Shown: positions 33,395 through 42,189, counted from the first letter of the stretch. The stretch: DNA of 64,000 nt from JAVBSN01 sp031556525 (GCA_031556525.1 JAVBSS010000014.1:62001-126000); one strand, 5' to 3'. Made by a program: numbers and translations. Notes: generated by a model from the sequence alone, not told the origin.

Positions 33395-35050
33395 CTAGCT
33401 AGGTCTATACGAACTCTTAAGTGAAACTATTCTGTTAAACACTGGATGTTCTACTGTATAATCTTTAGAATCAACACAGAAGAAACCATGTCTTAAGAAT
33501 TGGAAACTATCACCCTTGCTTACATTCTCGAATTCTTTCTCTAGCTTACAATTATTAAGAACAACTAATGAATTAGGATTAAGCTTAAGACTTCCATCTT
33601 CGGTATTAATTCCATCTTCTTCTACTATATTCTCATATAGTCTAACTTCAGCATCTACTGCATGTTCTGCTGATACCCAATGAATTGTTCCTTTTACCTT
33701 ACGTCCAGTAAATCCTGAACCACTCTTAGTCTCTGGATCATAAGTGCAATGTACTTCAATTACATTTCCATCTTCATCTTTAACAAAGTCTGTACATTTA
33801 ACAAAATATGCATTTTTAAGACGAACTTCATTATCTGGGAATAGTCTAAAATATTTCTTTGCTGGCACTTCCATAAAGTCTTCTCTCTCGATATATAATT
33901 CTTTAGAGAAAGCTACTTTCCTCATTCCTAGCTCTTCATTTTCTTGATTATTCTCTACATCAAGGTATTCTACTTGACCTTCTGGATAGTTATCAATAAT
34001 AAGTTTGATAGGATCAAGAACTGCCATCATCCTACCAGCTTTCATCTTAAGATCTTCTCTTATACAATATTCAAACATAGCATAATCTGATACACTGTGA
34101 CTCTTAGCTACGCCTGATAATTCCATAAACTTTCTTATAGCTTCTGGTGTAAATCCTCTTCTTCTAAGTGCGCTTAATGACACAAGTCTAGGATCATCCC
34201 AGCCATCTACTATTCCATCCTCTACTAGCTTCTTAATATATCTCTTTCCTGTTATTACATTCTCAAAATATAACTTAGCAAATTCAATCTGCTTTGGTGG
34301 ATGCTCATATCCTACCTCACTAACTACCCAATCATATAAAGGTCTATGATCTTCAAATTCAAGTGTACATATAGAATGTGTAATACCTTCTATTGCATCT
34401 TCAATTGGATGTGCAAAATCATACATAGGATATATGCACCATTTATCACCTGTATTATGGTGTGTCATTCTTGCAACTCTATAGATAATAGGATCACGCA
34501 TATTAATATTACCTGATGTCATATCTATCTTTGCTCTAAGAACTTTGGAACCATCTTCGAATTCACCATTCTTCATCTTCTCAAACAATTCAAGATTCTC
34601 TTCTACACTTCTATCTCTATACGGGCTATTCTTACCTGGAGCCTTAAGGGTACCCCTATATTCTCTAATCTCTTCTGCTGTAAGGTCACAAACATATGCC
34701 TTACCCTTCTTAATTAGCTTAATTGCTGCTTCATACATCTTGTCAAAATAATCAGATGCAAAAAATAATCTATCTTCATAATCTGCACCTAACCACTTAA
34801 CATCTTCTATAATTGAATTAACAAATTCACTCTTTTCTTTTGTTGGATTAGTATCATCAAATCGTAAATTAAATTCTCCGTTATATTTCTTTGCTAATCC
34901 TGAATTAAGGATAATTGACTTAGCATGTCCTATGTGTAGATAACCATTTGGTTCTGGTGGAAATCTAGTAACAATCTTTGTATATTTTCCTTCTTCTAAA
35001 TCTTTATCAATAATCTGTTCAATAAAATTCTTAGACACTTCGTTTTCCAT
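33395..35050 (-). CDS. glnS: Glutaminyl-tRNA synthetase
   Basis: Charges tRNA-Gln with glutamine. Class I landmarks: RFPPEPNGYLHIGHAKSI (HIGH motif), LRFDDTNPTKE and MYDFAHPIEDAIEGITHSICTLEF, followed by the C-terminal anticodon-binding beta barrels (from about residue 340). In place of the E. coli MSKR loop the sequence reads NVITGKRYIKKLV, so the KMSKS lysine/arginine region is altered. The 551-residue length is normal. AAGGAG precedes the ATG. Most Firmicutes make Gln-tRNA by the GatCAB route; GlnRS occurs in some Clostridia, probably by old transfer. Confidence 0.95.
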   Translation of the reverse strand: MENEVSKNFIEQIIDKDLEEGKYTKIVTRFPPEPNGYLHIGHAKSIILNSGLAKKYNGEFNLRFDDTNPTKEKSEFVNSIIEDVKWLGADYEDRLFFASDYFDKMYEAAIKLIKKGKAYVCDLTAEEIREYRGTLKAPGKNSPYRDRSVEENLELFEKMKNGEFEDGSKVLRAKIDMTSGNINMRDPIIYRVARMTHHNTGDKWCIYPMYDFAHPIEDAIEGITHSICTLEFEDHRPLYDWVVSEVGYEHPPKQIEFAKLYFENVITGKRYIKKLVEDGIVDGWDDPRLVSLSALRRRGFTPEAIRKFMELSGVAKSHSVSDYAMFEYCIREDLKMKAGRMMAVLDPIKLIIDNYPEGQVEYLDVENNQENEELGMRKVAFSKELYIEREDFMEVPAKKYFRLFPDNEVRLKNAYFVKCTDFVKDEDGNVIEVHCTYDPETKSGSGFTGRKVKGTIHWVSAEHAVDAEVRLYENIVEEDGINTEDGSLKLNPNSLVVLNNCKLEKEFENVSKGDSFQFLRHGFFCVDSKDYTVEHPVFNRIVSLKSSYRPS

Positions 35051-35187
35051 GTTAATACTCCTTGTTATCTTTGTTCATAATTGTATATATCTTAACATAA
35101 ATACTGATATTACGCAACAAAACACCTAATCATTGTCATGTAATTTTTTGTATATATTTTTATAAAAAGAAATGAACAAAATCTATA

Positions 35188-35215
35188 TTTACAAAAGAAC
35201 AGAATATGCTATAAT
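35188..35215 (+). promoter_or_regulatory. Promoter of the putative antitoxin RNA
   Basis: TTTACA-N16-TATAAT with an extended -10 (TGCTATAAT) on the plus strand. There is no coding frame downstream before the terminator at 35267-35309, so it should drive a short RNA of about 95 bases. Confidence 0.65.
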
Positions 35216-35221
35216 AAATAT

Positions 35222-35316
35222 AGAAATAGGAGTAACCGCCCACAAAGTGGTTAACCTCTAATACAGAATAAGTCTACCTGTACCGGTCAAGTATCAAGGT
35301 AGACTTATTTATTTTC
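35222..35316 (+). ncRNA. Putative type I antitoxin RNA, convergent with the holin-like toxin
   Basis: A short plus-strand transcript expected from the promoter at 35188-35215. It begins with a small hairpin (AACCGCCCAC-AAA-GTGGTT) and ends in the hairpin it shares with the toxin mRNA, followed by TTTATTTT. It is fully complementary to the 3' untranslated part of the toxin mRNA, the arrangement known for fst and txpA/ratA loci. Transcript ends are inferred. Confidence 0.55.
35267..35309. terminator. Shared bidirectional terminator of the toxin-antitoxin pair
   Basis: AATAAGTCTACCT pairs perfectly with AGGTAGACTTATT around a 17-base loop. It ends the plus-strand RNA and, on the other strand, lies just beyond the toxin stop codon. 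Confidence 0.85.
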
Positions 35317-35404
35317 GCTTGTTGTTCCTATCTATATAGGCAAGCAGTGCTACGATTAACATTCCAAACGCTATCATTAATGATATTGCTTCATATGTAC
35401 TCAT
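35309..35404 (-). CDS. Holin-like small toxin, type I toxin-antitoxin
   Basis: A 31-residue peptide, MSTYEAISLMIAFGMLIVAL and then LAYIDRNNKRK: a short polar start, one hydrophobic helix and a basic tail. This matches the many Firmicute peptides annotated as putative holin-like toxin (Fst/TxpA/BsrG style), which depolarise the membrane when over-produced. A very strong GGGAGGTGGT precedes the ATG. Upstream in the mRNA, CCTCCC (near 35453-35460 on the plus strand as GGGAGG) can pair with the ribosome site, a usual way to delay translation. Too short for normal gene calling. Confidence 0.75.
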   Translation of the reverse strand: MSTYEAISLMIAFGMLIVALLAYIDRNNKRK

Positions 35405-35489
35405 TCGCACCACCTCCCCTCTTTAGTGAAATCTTGCATCACGCAAGTATGGGAGGCTACCACCCTGCACACGATTACTCCATTAATAA

Positions 35490-35518
35490 ATAATAACACC
35501 TATCTTAATATTTCGCAA
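35490..35518 (-). promoter_or_regulatory. Probable promoter of the toxin gene
   Basis: Minus-strand TTGCGA-N17-TATTAT, giving a leader of about 80 bases before the toxin ATG, long enough for the predicted ribosome-site-masking fold. Confidence 0.5.
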
Positions 35519-35583
35519 CAAAAAACAAATAATTTTTATACGTATTTACATTTATTTTTATGCTCCTTTTTCATATCTTGTCA

Positions 35584-35630
35584 CAAAAAAACAGACCAAC
35601 TTCTAATTTTTACTAAGTTTAGTCTGTTTT
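35584..35630 (-). terminator. Terminator after tRNA-Thr
   Basis: Minus-strand AACAGAC pairs with GTCTGTT around an AT-rich loop, followed by T-rich sequence, starting 8 bases beyond the tRNA. Confidence 0.7.
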
Positions 35631-35637
35631 AGTTCTA

Positions 35638-35710
35638 AGCTAGCAACGGGAATCGAACCCGTGACCTCAACACTACCAATGTTGCGCGCTACCATCTGTG
35701 CCATGCCAGC
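35638..35710 (-). tRNA. tRNA-Thr (anticodon GGT)
   Basis: Cloverleaf of 73 bases read on the minus strand: acceptor GCTGGCA with TGCTAGC (one G-T pair), D-arm GCAC-AGATGGTA-GCGC, anticodon stem CAACA with TGTTG and loop TTGGTAG, variable AGGTC, T-arm ACGGG-TTCGATT-CCCGT. The anticodon GGT reads ACC/ACT, threonine. The D stem has one A-C mismatch. CCA is not encoded; the discriminator is U. Confidence 0.92.
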
Positions 35711-35775
35711 AAAACTAGATATACTATATTATATTTATTTTAGTGTGTCAATAATAATGACACACTAACAAACAT

Positions 35776-36378
35776 CTATTCCGACAATTTATTTCTTATC
35801 CTCTGTACCGCATTGTCAATGGATTTAACCGTTTTATCAAGTTTAATAGCAATATCAGCATATGATAAACCTTCTAGATATAATTCCAATACTTTTTTCT
35901 CAAAATCACTTAACCTAGTATTAATTGCCTCTTGCATTATTGATAATTCTTCCTTACCTATAAATCTAGCCTCTGGATTAGACTCACTTCCCGCTTCCAA
36001 CGCTTCTCCAAACATTCTCGATCCATCTTCCTTATCCTCCACATCTATATATATTGATATGTATGAGTTAAGTGGTGAATGCTTCTTTCTGTTAGAAGCC
36101 GTTACCGCACTATATACCTGTCTTTCTATACACATTTTAGCAAATCCATAAAAGCTAGACGGCTTTTCTAAGCTATAATCTCGTATAGCTTTAAAAAGTC
36201 CTATCATACCTTCTTGAACCAAATCTTCTGAATCTGCTCCCATAATATACATAGTTCTAGATATACGCTTAACTACTGGCCTATATTTTTCTAATAAATA
36301 GTCCATTGCCTCGTTATCTTTATCATGTACTAATAATATTATCTTATCATCATCAAGGTCATCATACTTATATGACAT
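35776..36378 (-). CDS. sigH: RNA polymerase sigma factor SigH (Spo0H type)
   Basis: Alternative sigma factor of 200 residues. Region 2 is present (KYRPVVKRISRTMYIMGADSEDLVQEGMIGLFKAIRDY, GFAKMCIERQVYSAVTASNRKKHSPLNSY) and region 4 near the end (LSDFEKKVLELYLEGLSYADIAIKLDKTVKSIDNAVQRIRNKL). The core region 2 sequence and the position after rlmB identify SigH, which in Bacillus controls entry into sporulation and competence genes. A sporulating or formerly sporulating lineage is suggested. The yacP gene that usually separates rlmB and sigH in Bacillus is absent. Confidence 0.93.
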   Translation of the reverse strand: MSYKYDDLDDDKIILLVHDKDNEAMDYLLEKYRPVVKRISRTMYIMGADSEDLVQEGMIGLFKAIRDYSLEKPSSFYGFAKMCIERQVYSAVTASNRKKHSPLNSYISIYIDVEDKEDGSRMFGEALEAGSESNPEARFIGKEELSIMQEAINTRLSDFEKKVLELYLEGLSYADIAIKLDKTVKSIDNAVQRIRNKLSE

Positions 36379-36396
36379 AGAAACCTCCCAAACAAC

Positions 36397-37137
36397 TTAT
36401 CCCAAACGTTGTCTCACAATCTCATATGCTAATACACCAGTTGCAACCGATGCATTAAGCGAATCAATATCACCCTTCATTGGTATAGATGTTATAAAAT
36501 CACATTTTTCCTTTACTAATCTACTAACACCATTACCTTCATTTCCAATTACTAAACCGATTGGTCCCGTTAAGTTTTGTTTGTACATAACTTCGCCTTC
36601 CATATCAGCACATACAAACCATAACCCTTTATCTTTTAATTCCTCTATAGTCTTTGATATATTAGTAACTTTAGCTACTGGAGTATAATTTATAGCTCCT
36701 GCTGATGCTTTAACTACTGTTGCTGTTAATCCTGCTGCTCTTCTTTTAGGAATTATAACTCCGTGTGCTCCACATAGATTAGCCGTTCTAATTATTGCTC
36801 CTAGATTATGTGGATCTTCAATCTCATCTAATATAAATATAAATGGATCTTCGTTCTTCTCTTTTGCTGCAGCAAATATATCATCTATCTCCGCATATTC
36901 ATAAGCTGCTGCTTGAGCAATAACGCCTTGGTGTTTACCAGTTGAAGACATCATATCAAGTCTTTCTTTCGCTACATAATTAATAATTGTATCGCCTTTT
37001 TTAGCTTCTCTCACTATAGAATTAACTGCTCCATCATGACAACCATCTAAAATGTATATCTTATCTATAGTTTTCTTTGCACGAAATGCTTCCATTACTG
37101 CATTTCTTCCTTCAATCGTATACTCTTCGTATCTCAT
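36397..37137 (-). CDS. rlmB: 23S rRNA (guanosine-2'-O-)-methyltransferase RlmB
   Basis: SPOUT methyltransferase that modifies G2251 of 23S rRNA. The N-terminal substrate-binding domain (YTIEGRNAVMEAFRAKKTIDKIYI) is followed by the TrmH domain with LDEIEDPHNLGAIIRTA, VIGNEGNGVSRLV and IPMKGDIDSLNASVATGVLAYEI, which form the trefoil-knot cofactor site. It has 246 residues. The ribosome site is weak, consistent with coupling to mrnC 25 bases upstream. It belongs to the cysS-mrnC-rlmB-sigH operon. Confidence 0.95.
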   Translation of the reverse strand: MRYEEYTIEGRNAVMEAFRAKKTIDKIYILDGCHDGAVNSIVREAKKGDTIINYVAKERLDMMSSTGKHQGVIAQAAAYEYAEIDDIFAAAKEKNEDPFIFILDEIEDPHNLGAIIRTANLCGAHGVIIPKRRAAGLTATVVKASAGAINYTPVAKVTNISKTIEELKDKGLWFVCADMEGEVMYKQNLTGPIGLVIGNEGNGVSRLVKEKCDFITSIPMKGDIDSLNASVATGVLAYEIVRQRLG

Positions 37138-37162
37138 ATTATTACCACATTAAATATTTTAT

Positions 37163-37597
37163 TTAATGCTCTCCTTCCGTATTAGATAAACCCACTTTAA
37201 GTAGGTCTATTAGTCTCTCGTATTCTTCATTAAGGTACAGATAACCTACGAGTGCCTCAAATCCTGTTGCCATTCTGTAATCTATTGTCTTAGCATTTTT
37301 GGCAGTTGTATGTGATTTGGCATTTCTCCCACGCTTGTATATGTCTAGTTCCTCTTCATTTAATATTGGTTCAAGTATCTTTACCATATTAGCTTGAGCT
37401 TCTGCCTTAACATAAGACACGGCTTTTTTATGATATTTGTTAACCTGCATATTATTTTCAGAAACTAATATAGTTCTTATAATTGTATCATATACACTAT
37501 CACCAACATATGCTAGGGAAAGTGGTGAATATAATTTAGGATTAATCTTTTCAATTCCTAATTGCTCTTTAAAATAACTATTTATACTCTTTTCCAT
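37163..37597 (-). CDS. mrnC: Mini-ribonuclease III
   Basis: Double-stranded RNA nuclease consisting of the RNase III catalytic domain only; it matures the ends of 23S rRNA. LAYVGDSVYDTIIRT carries the catalytic Asp region and GFEALVGYLYL the second acidic site. No dsRNA-binding domain follows; 144 residues is usual. Its start lies inside the end of cysS (16-base overlap), the arrangement known from Bacillus. Confidence 0.95.
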   Translation of the reverse strand: MEKSINSYFKEQLGIEKINPKLYSPLSLAYVGDSVYDTIIRTILVSENNMQVNKYHKKAVSYVKAEAQANMVKILEPILNEEELDIYKRGRNAKSHTTAKNAKTIDYRMATGFEALVGYLYLNEEYERLIDLLKVGLSNTEGEH

Positions 37598-38979
37598 TTA
37601 ACCCCTTCTCTAGTATCTTCAAGAACAATTCCTTTTGCTAATAATTCATCTCTAATCTCATCTGCTCTTGCAAAATTCTTTGCCTTCTTCGCCTCAGTAC
37701 GCTCTGCTATAATTGCTTCAATATCAAAGTCTAATGTAGCTTCTTCTTTTTCAGTTGTTATACCAAGAATATCGCATAACGCATTTATTTTATTTAGAGC
37801 ATATTCTACATATTCTTTTGAAGATAATTCATTAACTGTTGTATTAGTAAGCTTAATAATCTCAAATATTACTGATATTGCGTCTGCTGTATTTAAATCA
37901 TCATCCATAGCATTTTCATACTTCTCAACAAGTATATCAATGCTATTTATACTCTCTTTTTCATTATCTGTAATAGTACTAACATTTGTTTTCTCTAAAG
38001 TTTCTCTAAGTTTCTCAATTCCTGTTAATATTCTATCAAGTCCATTTTTACTAGACTCAACTAATGTATCTGCAAAATTAAGAGGACTTCTATAGTGTGC
38101 ACTTAATATAAAAAATCTTATAACCTGTAATGGATATTGGTTACCTATATCTCTAATAGTTTTGAAATTTCCTAACGATTTACTCATCTTCTCGTTATCT
38201 ATTTTTAGGAATCCATTGTGCATCCAATATCTTGCAAACTCTGTACCGTTTGCAGCCTCACTTTGAGCAATTTCATTTTCATGATGAGGAAATACTAGAT
38301 CCTCTCCACCTGCATGAATATCAATAACATCTCCAATATATTTCTTTGACATTACTGAACATTCTAAATGCCATCCTGGTCTTCCTTCACCCCATGGCGA
38401 TTCCCAAGAAGGTTCTCCTTCTTTCTTTGGCTTCCATAATACGAAATCCATTGAATCTTCTTTCTCATCACTTACTGCAATTCTTACACCTGCTCGTAAA
38501 TCATCTATATTTTTCTTAGAAAGCTTTCCATAGTCAGCAAATTTTCTAGTTCTAAAATATACAGTTCCATTTACTTCATATGCATAACCTTTTTCTATCA
38601 AAGTCTCAACCATTGCTATCATATCAGGAATCTCTTCTGTTGCCTTAGGATGTACTGTTGCTGCAAGCACATTAAGAGCCTCCATATCTGTTTTAACTTC
38701 TTTTATAAATCTTTCTGATATTTCTGAAGAATCTACGCCTTCTTCATTTGCCCTCTTAATAATTTTATCATCAACATCAGTAAAATTAGATACAAAATTA
38801 ACATCGTATCCTTTATAAGTAAGATATCTTCTCAAAGTATCAAACACTATCATAGGTCTTGCATTACCCATATGAATATAATCATATACTGTAGGTCCAC
38901 ATACATATATGCCAACCTTTCCTTCATTAACTGGAACAAACTCTTCCTTTGTCTTTTTCATTGTATTATATATCTTCAT
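37582..38979 (-). CDS. cysS: Cysteinyl-tRNA synthetase
   Basis: Charges tRNA-Cys. Class I enzyme of 465 residues with CGPTVYDYIHMGNAR (zinc Cys and HIGH-like motif) and KMSKSLGNF. LECSVMSKKYIGDVIDIHAGGEDLVFPHHENE contains further zinc ligands. The C-terminal DALR-type helical domain ends RADEIRDELLAKGIVLEDTREGVKW. GAGAGGA precedes the ATG. It heads the conserved translation operon. I looked for a T-box leader in the 157 bases upstream and saw none. Confidence 0.98.
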   Translation of the reverse strand: MKIYNTMKKTKEEFVPVNEGKVGIYVCGPTVYDYIHMGNARPMIVFDTLRRYLTYKGYDVNFVSNFTDVDDKIIKRANEEGVDSSEISERFIKEVKTDMEALNVLAATVHPKATEEIPDMIAMVETLIEKGYAYEVNGTVYFRTRKFADYGKLSKKNIDDLRAGVRIAVSDEKEDSMDFVLWKPKKEGEPSWESPWGEGRPGWHLECSVMSKKYIGDVIDIHAGGEDLVFPHHENEIAQSEAANGTEFARYWMHNGFLKIDNEKMSKSLGNFKTIRDIGNQYPLQVIRFFILSAHYRSPLNFADTLVESSKNGLDRILTGIEKLRETLEKTNVSTITDNEKESINSIDILVEKYENAMDDDLNTADAISVIFEIIKLTNTTVNELSSKEYVEYALNKINALCDILGITTEKEEATLDFDIEAIIAERTEAKKAKNFARADEIRDELLAKGIVLEDTREGVKWKRV

Positions 38980-39136
38980 AATAAATGTCCTCTCTTATTA
39001 CAATCTAACCATATCTATACACATCTAGAACCCAAGCAATCTTAAGTATCCAGACATACATTTCTACTTTATTCATTAATTATGCTTTTGTCAATAAAAT
39101 ACTAGTAAAATGCTAAATAAAACTAGTAAAACACTA

Positions 39137-39682
39137 CTAGTTCTTATTACAACCAGTACATCCAGCACATTTTGATGATTGCTCCTCCATTGGATCATAG
39201 CTATAATTCTCTATTGTACCTAGCATACATATAGCTTGTGAACTTATTCCTAATCCCTCACCTGTGAATCCAAGCCCTTCCTCTGTAGTTGCTTTAACAT
39301 TAACTCTATTTATTGAAATCTCAAGAGCTTCCGCTATATTTTCAACCATATCTGGAATAAATGGTGCCATCTTAGGTTTTTGTGCAATAATAGTTGCATC
39401 TATGTTTTCTATATAAAACATATTATCATCTAATAACTTTTTAACATGTCTCAATAATTCCATACTATTAGCACCCTTATATTCAGGGTCGGTATCAGGA
39501 AAATGCCTTCCTATATCCCCTAGTGCCGCCGCTCCTAGTAATGCATCCATAATTGCATGTAACAATACATCTGCATCTGAGTGTCCAAGCAAACCCTTCT
39601 CATAAGGTATATTTACTCCACCTATTATTAATTTTCTATCTTCAACTAGCTTATGAACATCATAACCCATTCCTATACGCAT
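39137..39682 (-). CDS. ispF: 2-C-methyl-D-erythritol 2,4-cyclodiphosphate synthase with Cys-rich tail
   Basis: Fifth enzyme of the MEP isoprenoid pathway, a homotrimer with metal-bound active sites. Landmarks: RIGMGYDVHKLVE (metal Asp and His), GLLGHSDADVLLHAIMDALLGAAALGDIGRHFPDTDP, and VNVKATTEEGLGFTGEGLGI. The start at 39682 is supported by AGAGG and by the family N terminus; the frame extends eight codons earlier. The catalytic core ends near residue 157. The remaining tail ends SSKCAGCTGCNKN, a CxxCxxC motif absent from usual IspF proteins (about 157-160 residues). It sits upstream of cysS, next to a conserved translation cluster. Confidence 0.93.
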   Translation of the reverse strand: MRIGMGYDVHKLVEDRKLIIGGVNIPYEKGLLGHSDADVLLHAIMDALLGAAALGDIGRHFPDTDPEYKGANSMELLRHVKKLLDDNMFYIENIDATIIAQKPKMAPFIPDMVENIAEALEISINRVNVKATTEEGLGFTGEGLGISSQAICMLGTIENYSYDPMEEQSSKCAGCTGCNKN

Positions 39683-39850
39683 ATTGTACCTCTTTCTATA
39701 AGACAAACATATTTATAACTGCAACTCATAGTATACCAAATATCTTTAACATTTTGTAGACTTAATATAATTATTATTTTACTTTTTTTATAGTTAATTT
39801 TAGAGTATACTACTATTATTACTTATATTACATATTGGGGAGGATATATA

Positions 39851-42166
39851 ATGAGATTAGATAAGATAGAACTTCTTAAAACTCGTATTTCAGAATTACT
39901 TACTCGAGTTGATGTTCGCGAAGATGCTAACTATACAAAGTATTTGAACACTATAAAAGACCGTCTTAACACTATGGATAAAGAAATCGATTCTTTAGAA
40001 ACATCTATTAACCAATCTTTGGAAAAGCACAATAATTGGTATGCTGAGGTTTTAGTTAAGAGACAACAAATCAAAAAAGCTACTGTCATAAATAGGGCTC
40101 AACTTATTCAAAATGAAACCATTACTAGCAACGTTCAGCCTGTTCAACAAGAATCTGTAACTGACAACGTCCCACCTGTTCACAATGAAACTGTAATTAA
40201 CAACGCTACACCTATTCAAAGGCAGGCTGTAACTAACAATATTCCACCTGTTAAAAAAGAAAAATCATCAGATGTTTCTGACAAATTAGAATTTAAAATA
40301 GGAACAGTTTTTGTAACTGTTATGGCTATAGTTCTAATCTTAATCGGTCTGAGTATATTCGGAGTATTCGCATACAACACCTTCTTTAATGATACAATGA
40401 AGGGTGTCTTACTTGCTGTTGTTGCTATCGTTATATTATTAGTAGGTGAATTGGTTTTAAAACGTTTTCTACCTAAATTTTCAAAATGGATTACTGCTCT
40501 TGGTTGTGGAAGTTTGTACATTGCATTAATAAGCAATTACTATTTTCTTCATACCATAGGTAATGTTACTTCGATTATTTTAACTGTAGTTATCGCTTGT
40601 GTAATTATTTTATTAAGTAAATTAAATAATTCTAATGTAATAAGAGCTGTTGGTTTATTGGGCGCTTACTTATGCCTATTTCCTACAAATACAGATATAT
40701 CACTTGTACCATTATGTATAACTATGTTTATTATACTATCTCTACATATTCTTAATCTAGCACTTCCATTAAGAATTGATGGCGAACTAGATATTAGATT
40801 CAGCGTATACTCTTACATATCAAGCATTATATTTATAGTAATATTTATTTTCTTTATTGAAGCTAAATTTATGTTTACTGGTGGTATAATCGGATCTGGA
40901 TATGATATTGCAATAGCTATATTTATAGCACTACATATAATTATTTATAACATTGTATATATGCTTTCAAATAAAAATGGTACTTATGCTGCTATGACAT
41001 TATCAAGTTTTCCTATCTTATTAATTACTGTTATACCATTGTATTCAAGCGTACCAATAATGCTTACCTTTGCATTTATTGCACTAATATTCTTTATAAT
41101 TAACTTTAATGAAGAACATTATTATGTCATGTACTATCAATTCGTAATTTCCGGAATATTTTTAGCATTTACCGATAATTACACTTTTAAAATGTGCGTG
41201 TTTATTGTATTAGCATTAACATATGCTATTATTTATACAATTAAAGAGGACAAGATATCTCTTTTACCTGTTGCTGTTAATATGATAATTATGTCCATTG
41301 TATATCTCTTCAACAAAGATTTTATGTGGCAAACTGCTTTTTATGTTACATTTATAGTATGTTTTATTATTCATTCTACAAAATCTAAAGATGAAGCGTT
41401 TACTATTTCATGGAAATACATATTATTAGGACTTTCAATGCTATCTACACCAAACTTGTGGTATCACATATTGGCACCTAATTCACTCACAATATTACGC
41501 GAGCCTTCTGTAATTAGTGTATTTCTAGACCATATAGCATCTGTTAATATAGACCTAGTAGACTATACTATACCAACATGTGTATTATTAATTATAATTT
41601 CTTTATTAATAAATAACTATATACCAATATTTAAAGATGAAAACATTGAATATGCTACTCCATATTACGCTATTCCTTTTATAATATTCTTTTTACAATT
41701 TGTTGGATTATCAATTTCTTCGATGACTATTACAGCTATCTTAGGAATTGCTGCTGTTTCTTTAATATTAAGTCCTAGATTAAATAATCCTAGTGGATTA
41801 ATTAAGTATAGATATTTATTATTCTCTATATTTATAACTTATGTGTGCATATGCTTTAACTGTAAATATGATATCTCTAATACATCTGCACAGGTTACAT
41901 TTAGCACTTTATTAATGGTAATTGCTGCAGGATGTGTAATTTTTGGTTTTATGTTAAATACCAAGAACATCAGAATATATGGTCTGATACTATCTCTTGT
42001 TGTTTGTGCAAAACTAATATTTATAGATTTTATATTCTTACCATTCCTTGGAAAAGCTGCTGCCTTTGTAATAGTTGGTTTAATTGCTCTCGTTATTGCT
42101 TTTACGTATTCAGTACTAGAGAAAAAATTAAATATTAACAAGGACGATAATGATAACAGTAACTAA
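39851..42166 (+). CDS. Large polytopic membrane protein, DUF2339-like
   Basis: Protein of 771 residues. It begins with a coiled-coil-like region (about 1-70), then a repetitive linker (about 90-138), then about 20 or more hydrophobic segments from residue 150 to the end. The first membrane section, EFKIGTVFVTVMAIVLILIG and on to KWITALGCGSLYIAL, resembles DUF2339 proteins (their N-terminal E-x-KIGT-W signature and GE-x-hydrophobic pattern). Function is unknown; cell-envelope roles have been suggested for relatives. GGGGAGG precedes the ATG. It is followed by the DUF2200 gene after 23 bases. The family call is moderate. Confidence 0.6.
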   Translation: MRLDKIELLKTRISELLTRVDVREDANYTKYLNTIKDRLNTMDKEIDSLETSINQSLEKHNNWYAEVLVKRQQIKKATVINRAQLIQNETITSNVQPVQQESVTDNVPPVHNETVINNATPIQRQAVTNNIPPVKKEKSSDVSDKLEFKIGTVFVTVMAIVLILIGLSIFGVFAYNTFFNDTMKGVLLAVVAIVILLVGELVLKRFLPKFSKWITALGCGSLYIALISNYYFLHTIGNVTSIILTVVIACVIILLSKLNNSNVIRAVGLLGAYLCLFPTNTDISLVPLCITMFIILSLHILNLALPLRIDGELDIRFSVYSYISSIIFIVIFIFFIEAKFMFTGGIIGSGYDIAIAIFIALHIIIYNIVYMLSNKNGTYAAMTLSSFPILLITVIPLYSSVPIMLTFAFIALIFFIINFNEEHYYVMYYQFVISGIFLAFTDNYTFKMCVFIVLALTYAIIYTIKEDKISLLPVAVNMIIMSIVYLFNKDFMWQTAFYVTFIVCFIIHSTKSKDEAFTISWKYILLGLSMLSTPNLWYHILAPNSLTILREPSVISVFLDHIASVNIDLVDYTIPTCVLLIIISLLINNYIPIFKDENIEYATPYYAIPFIIFFLQFVGLSISSMTITAILGIAAVSLILSPRLNNPSGLIKYRYLLFSIFITYVCICFNCKYDISNTSAQVTFSTLLMVIAAGCVIFGFMLNTKNIRIYGLILSLVVCAKLIFIDFIFLPFLGKAAAFVIVGLIALVIAFTYSVLEKKLNINKDDNDNSN
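40114..40260 (+). repeat. Degenerate 36-bp tandem repeat encoding the linker of the DUF2339-like protein
   Basis: Four units encode a 12-residue pattern, E-T/S-V-T-x-N-V-x-P-V-x-x (for example ESVTDNVPPVHN). At DNA level the units keep AACGT-CC-CCTGTTCA-type cores but have drifted, so the repeat is old rather than actively changing. Confidence 0.75.
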
Positions 42167-42189
42167 TAACTATTAATCGGGAGGTCTAT

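Noticed and set aside
37562..38095. 177-residue plus-strand open frame opposite cysS
   Set aside because: It is a serine/phenylalanine-rich shadow of the cysS coding strand, has no ribosome site and resembles no family.
38980..39136. T-box leader upstream of cysS
   Set aside because: No T-box consensus sequence or terminator/antiterminator pair was visible in this short AT-rich gap.
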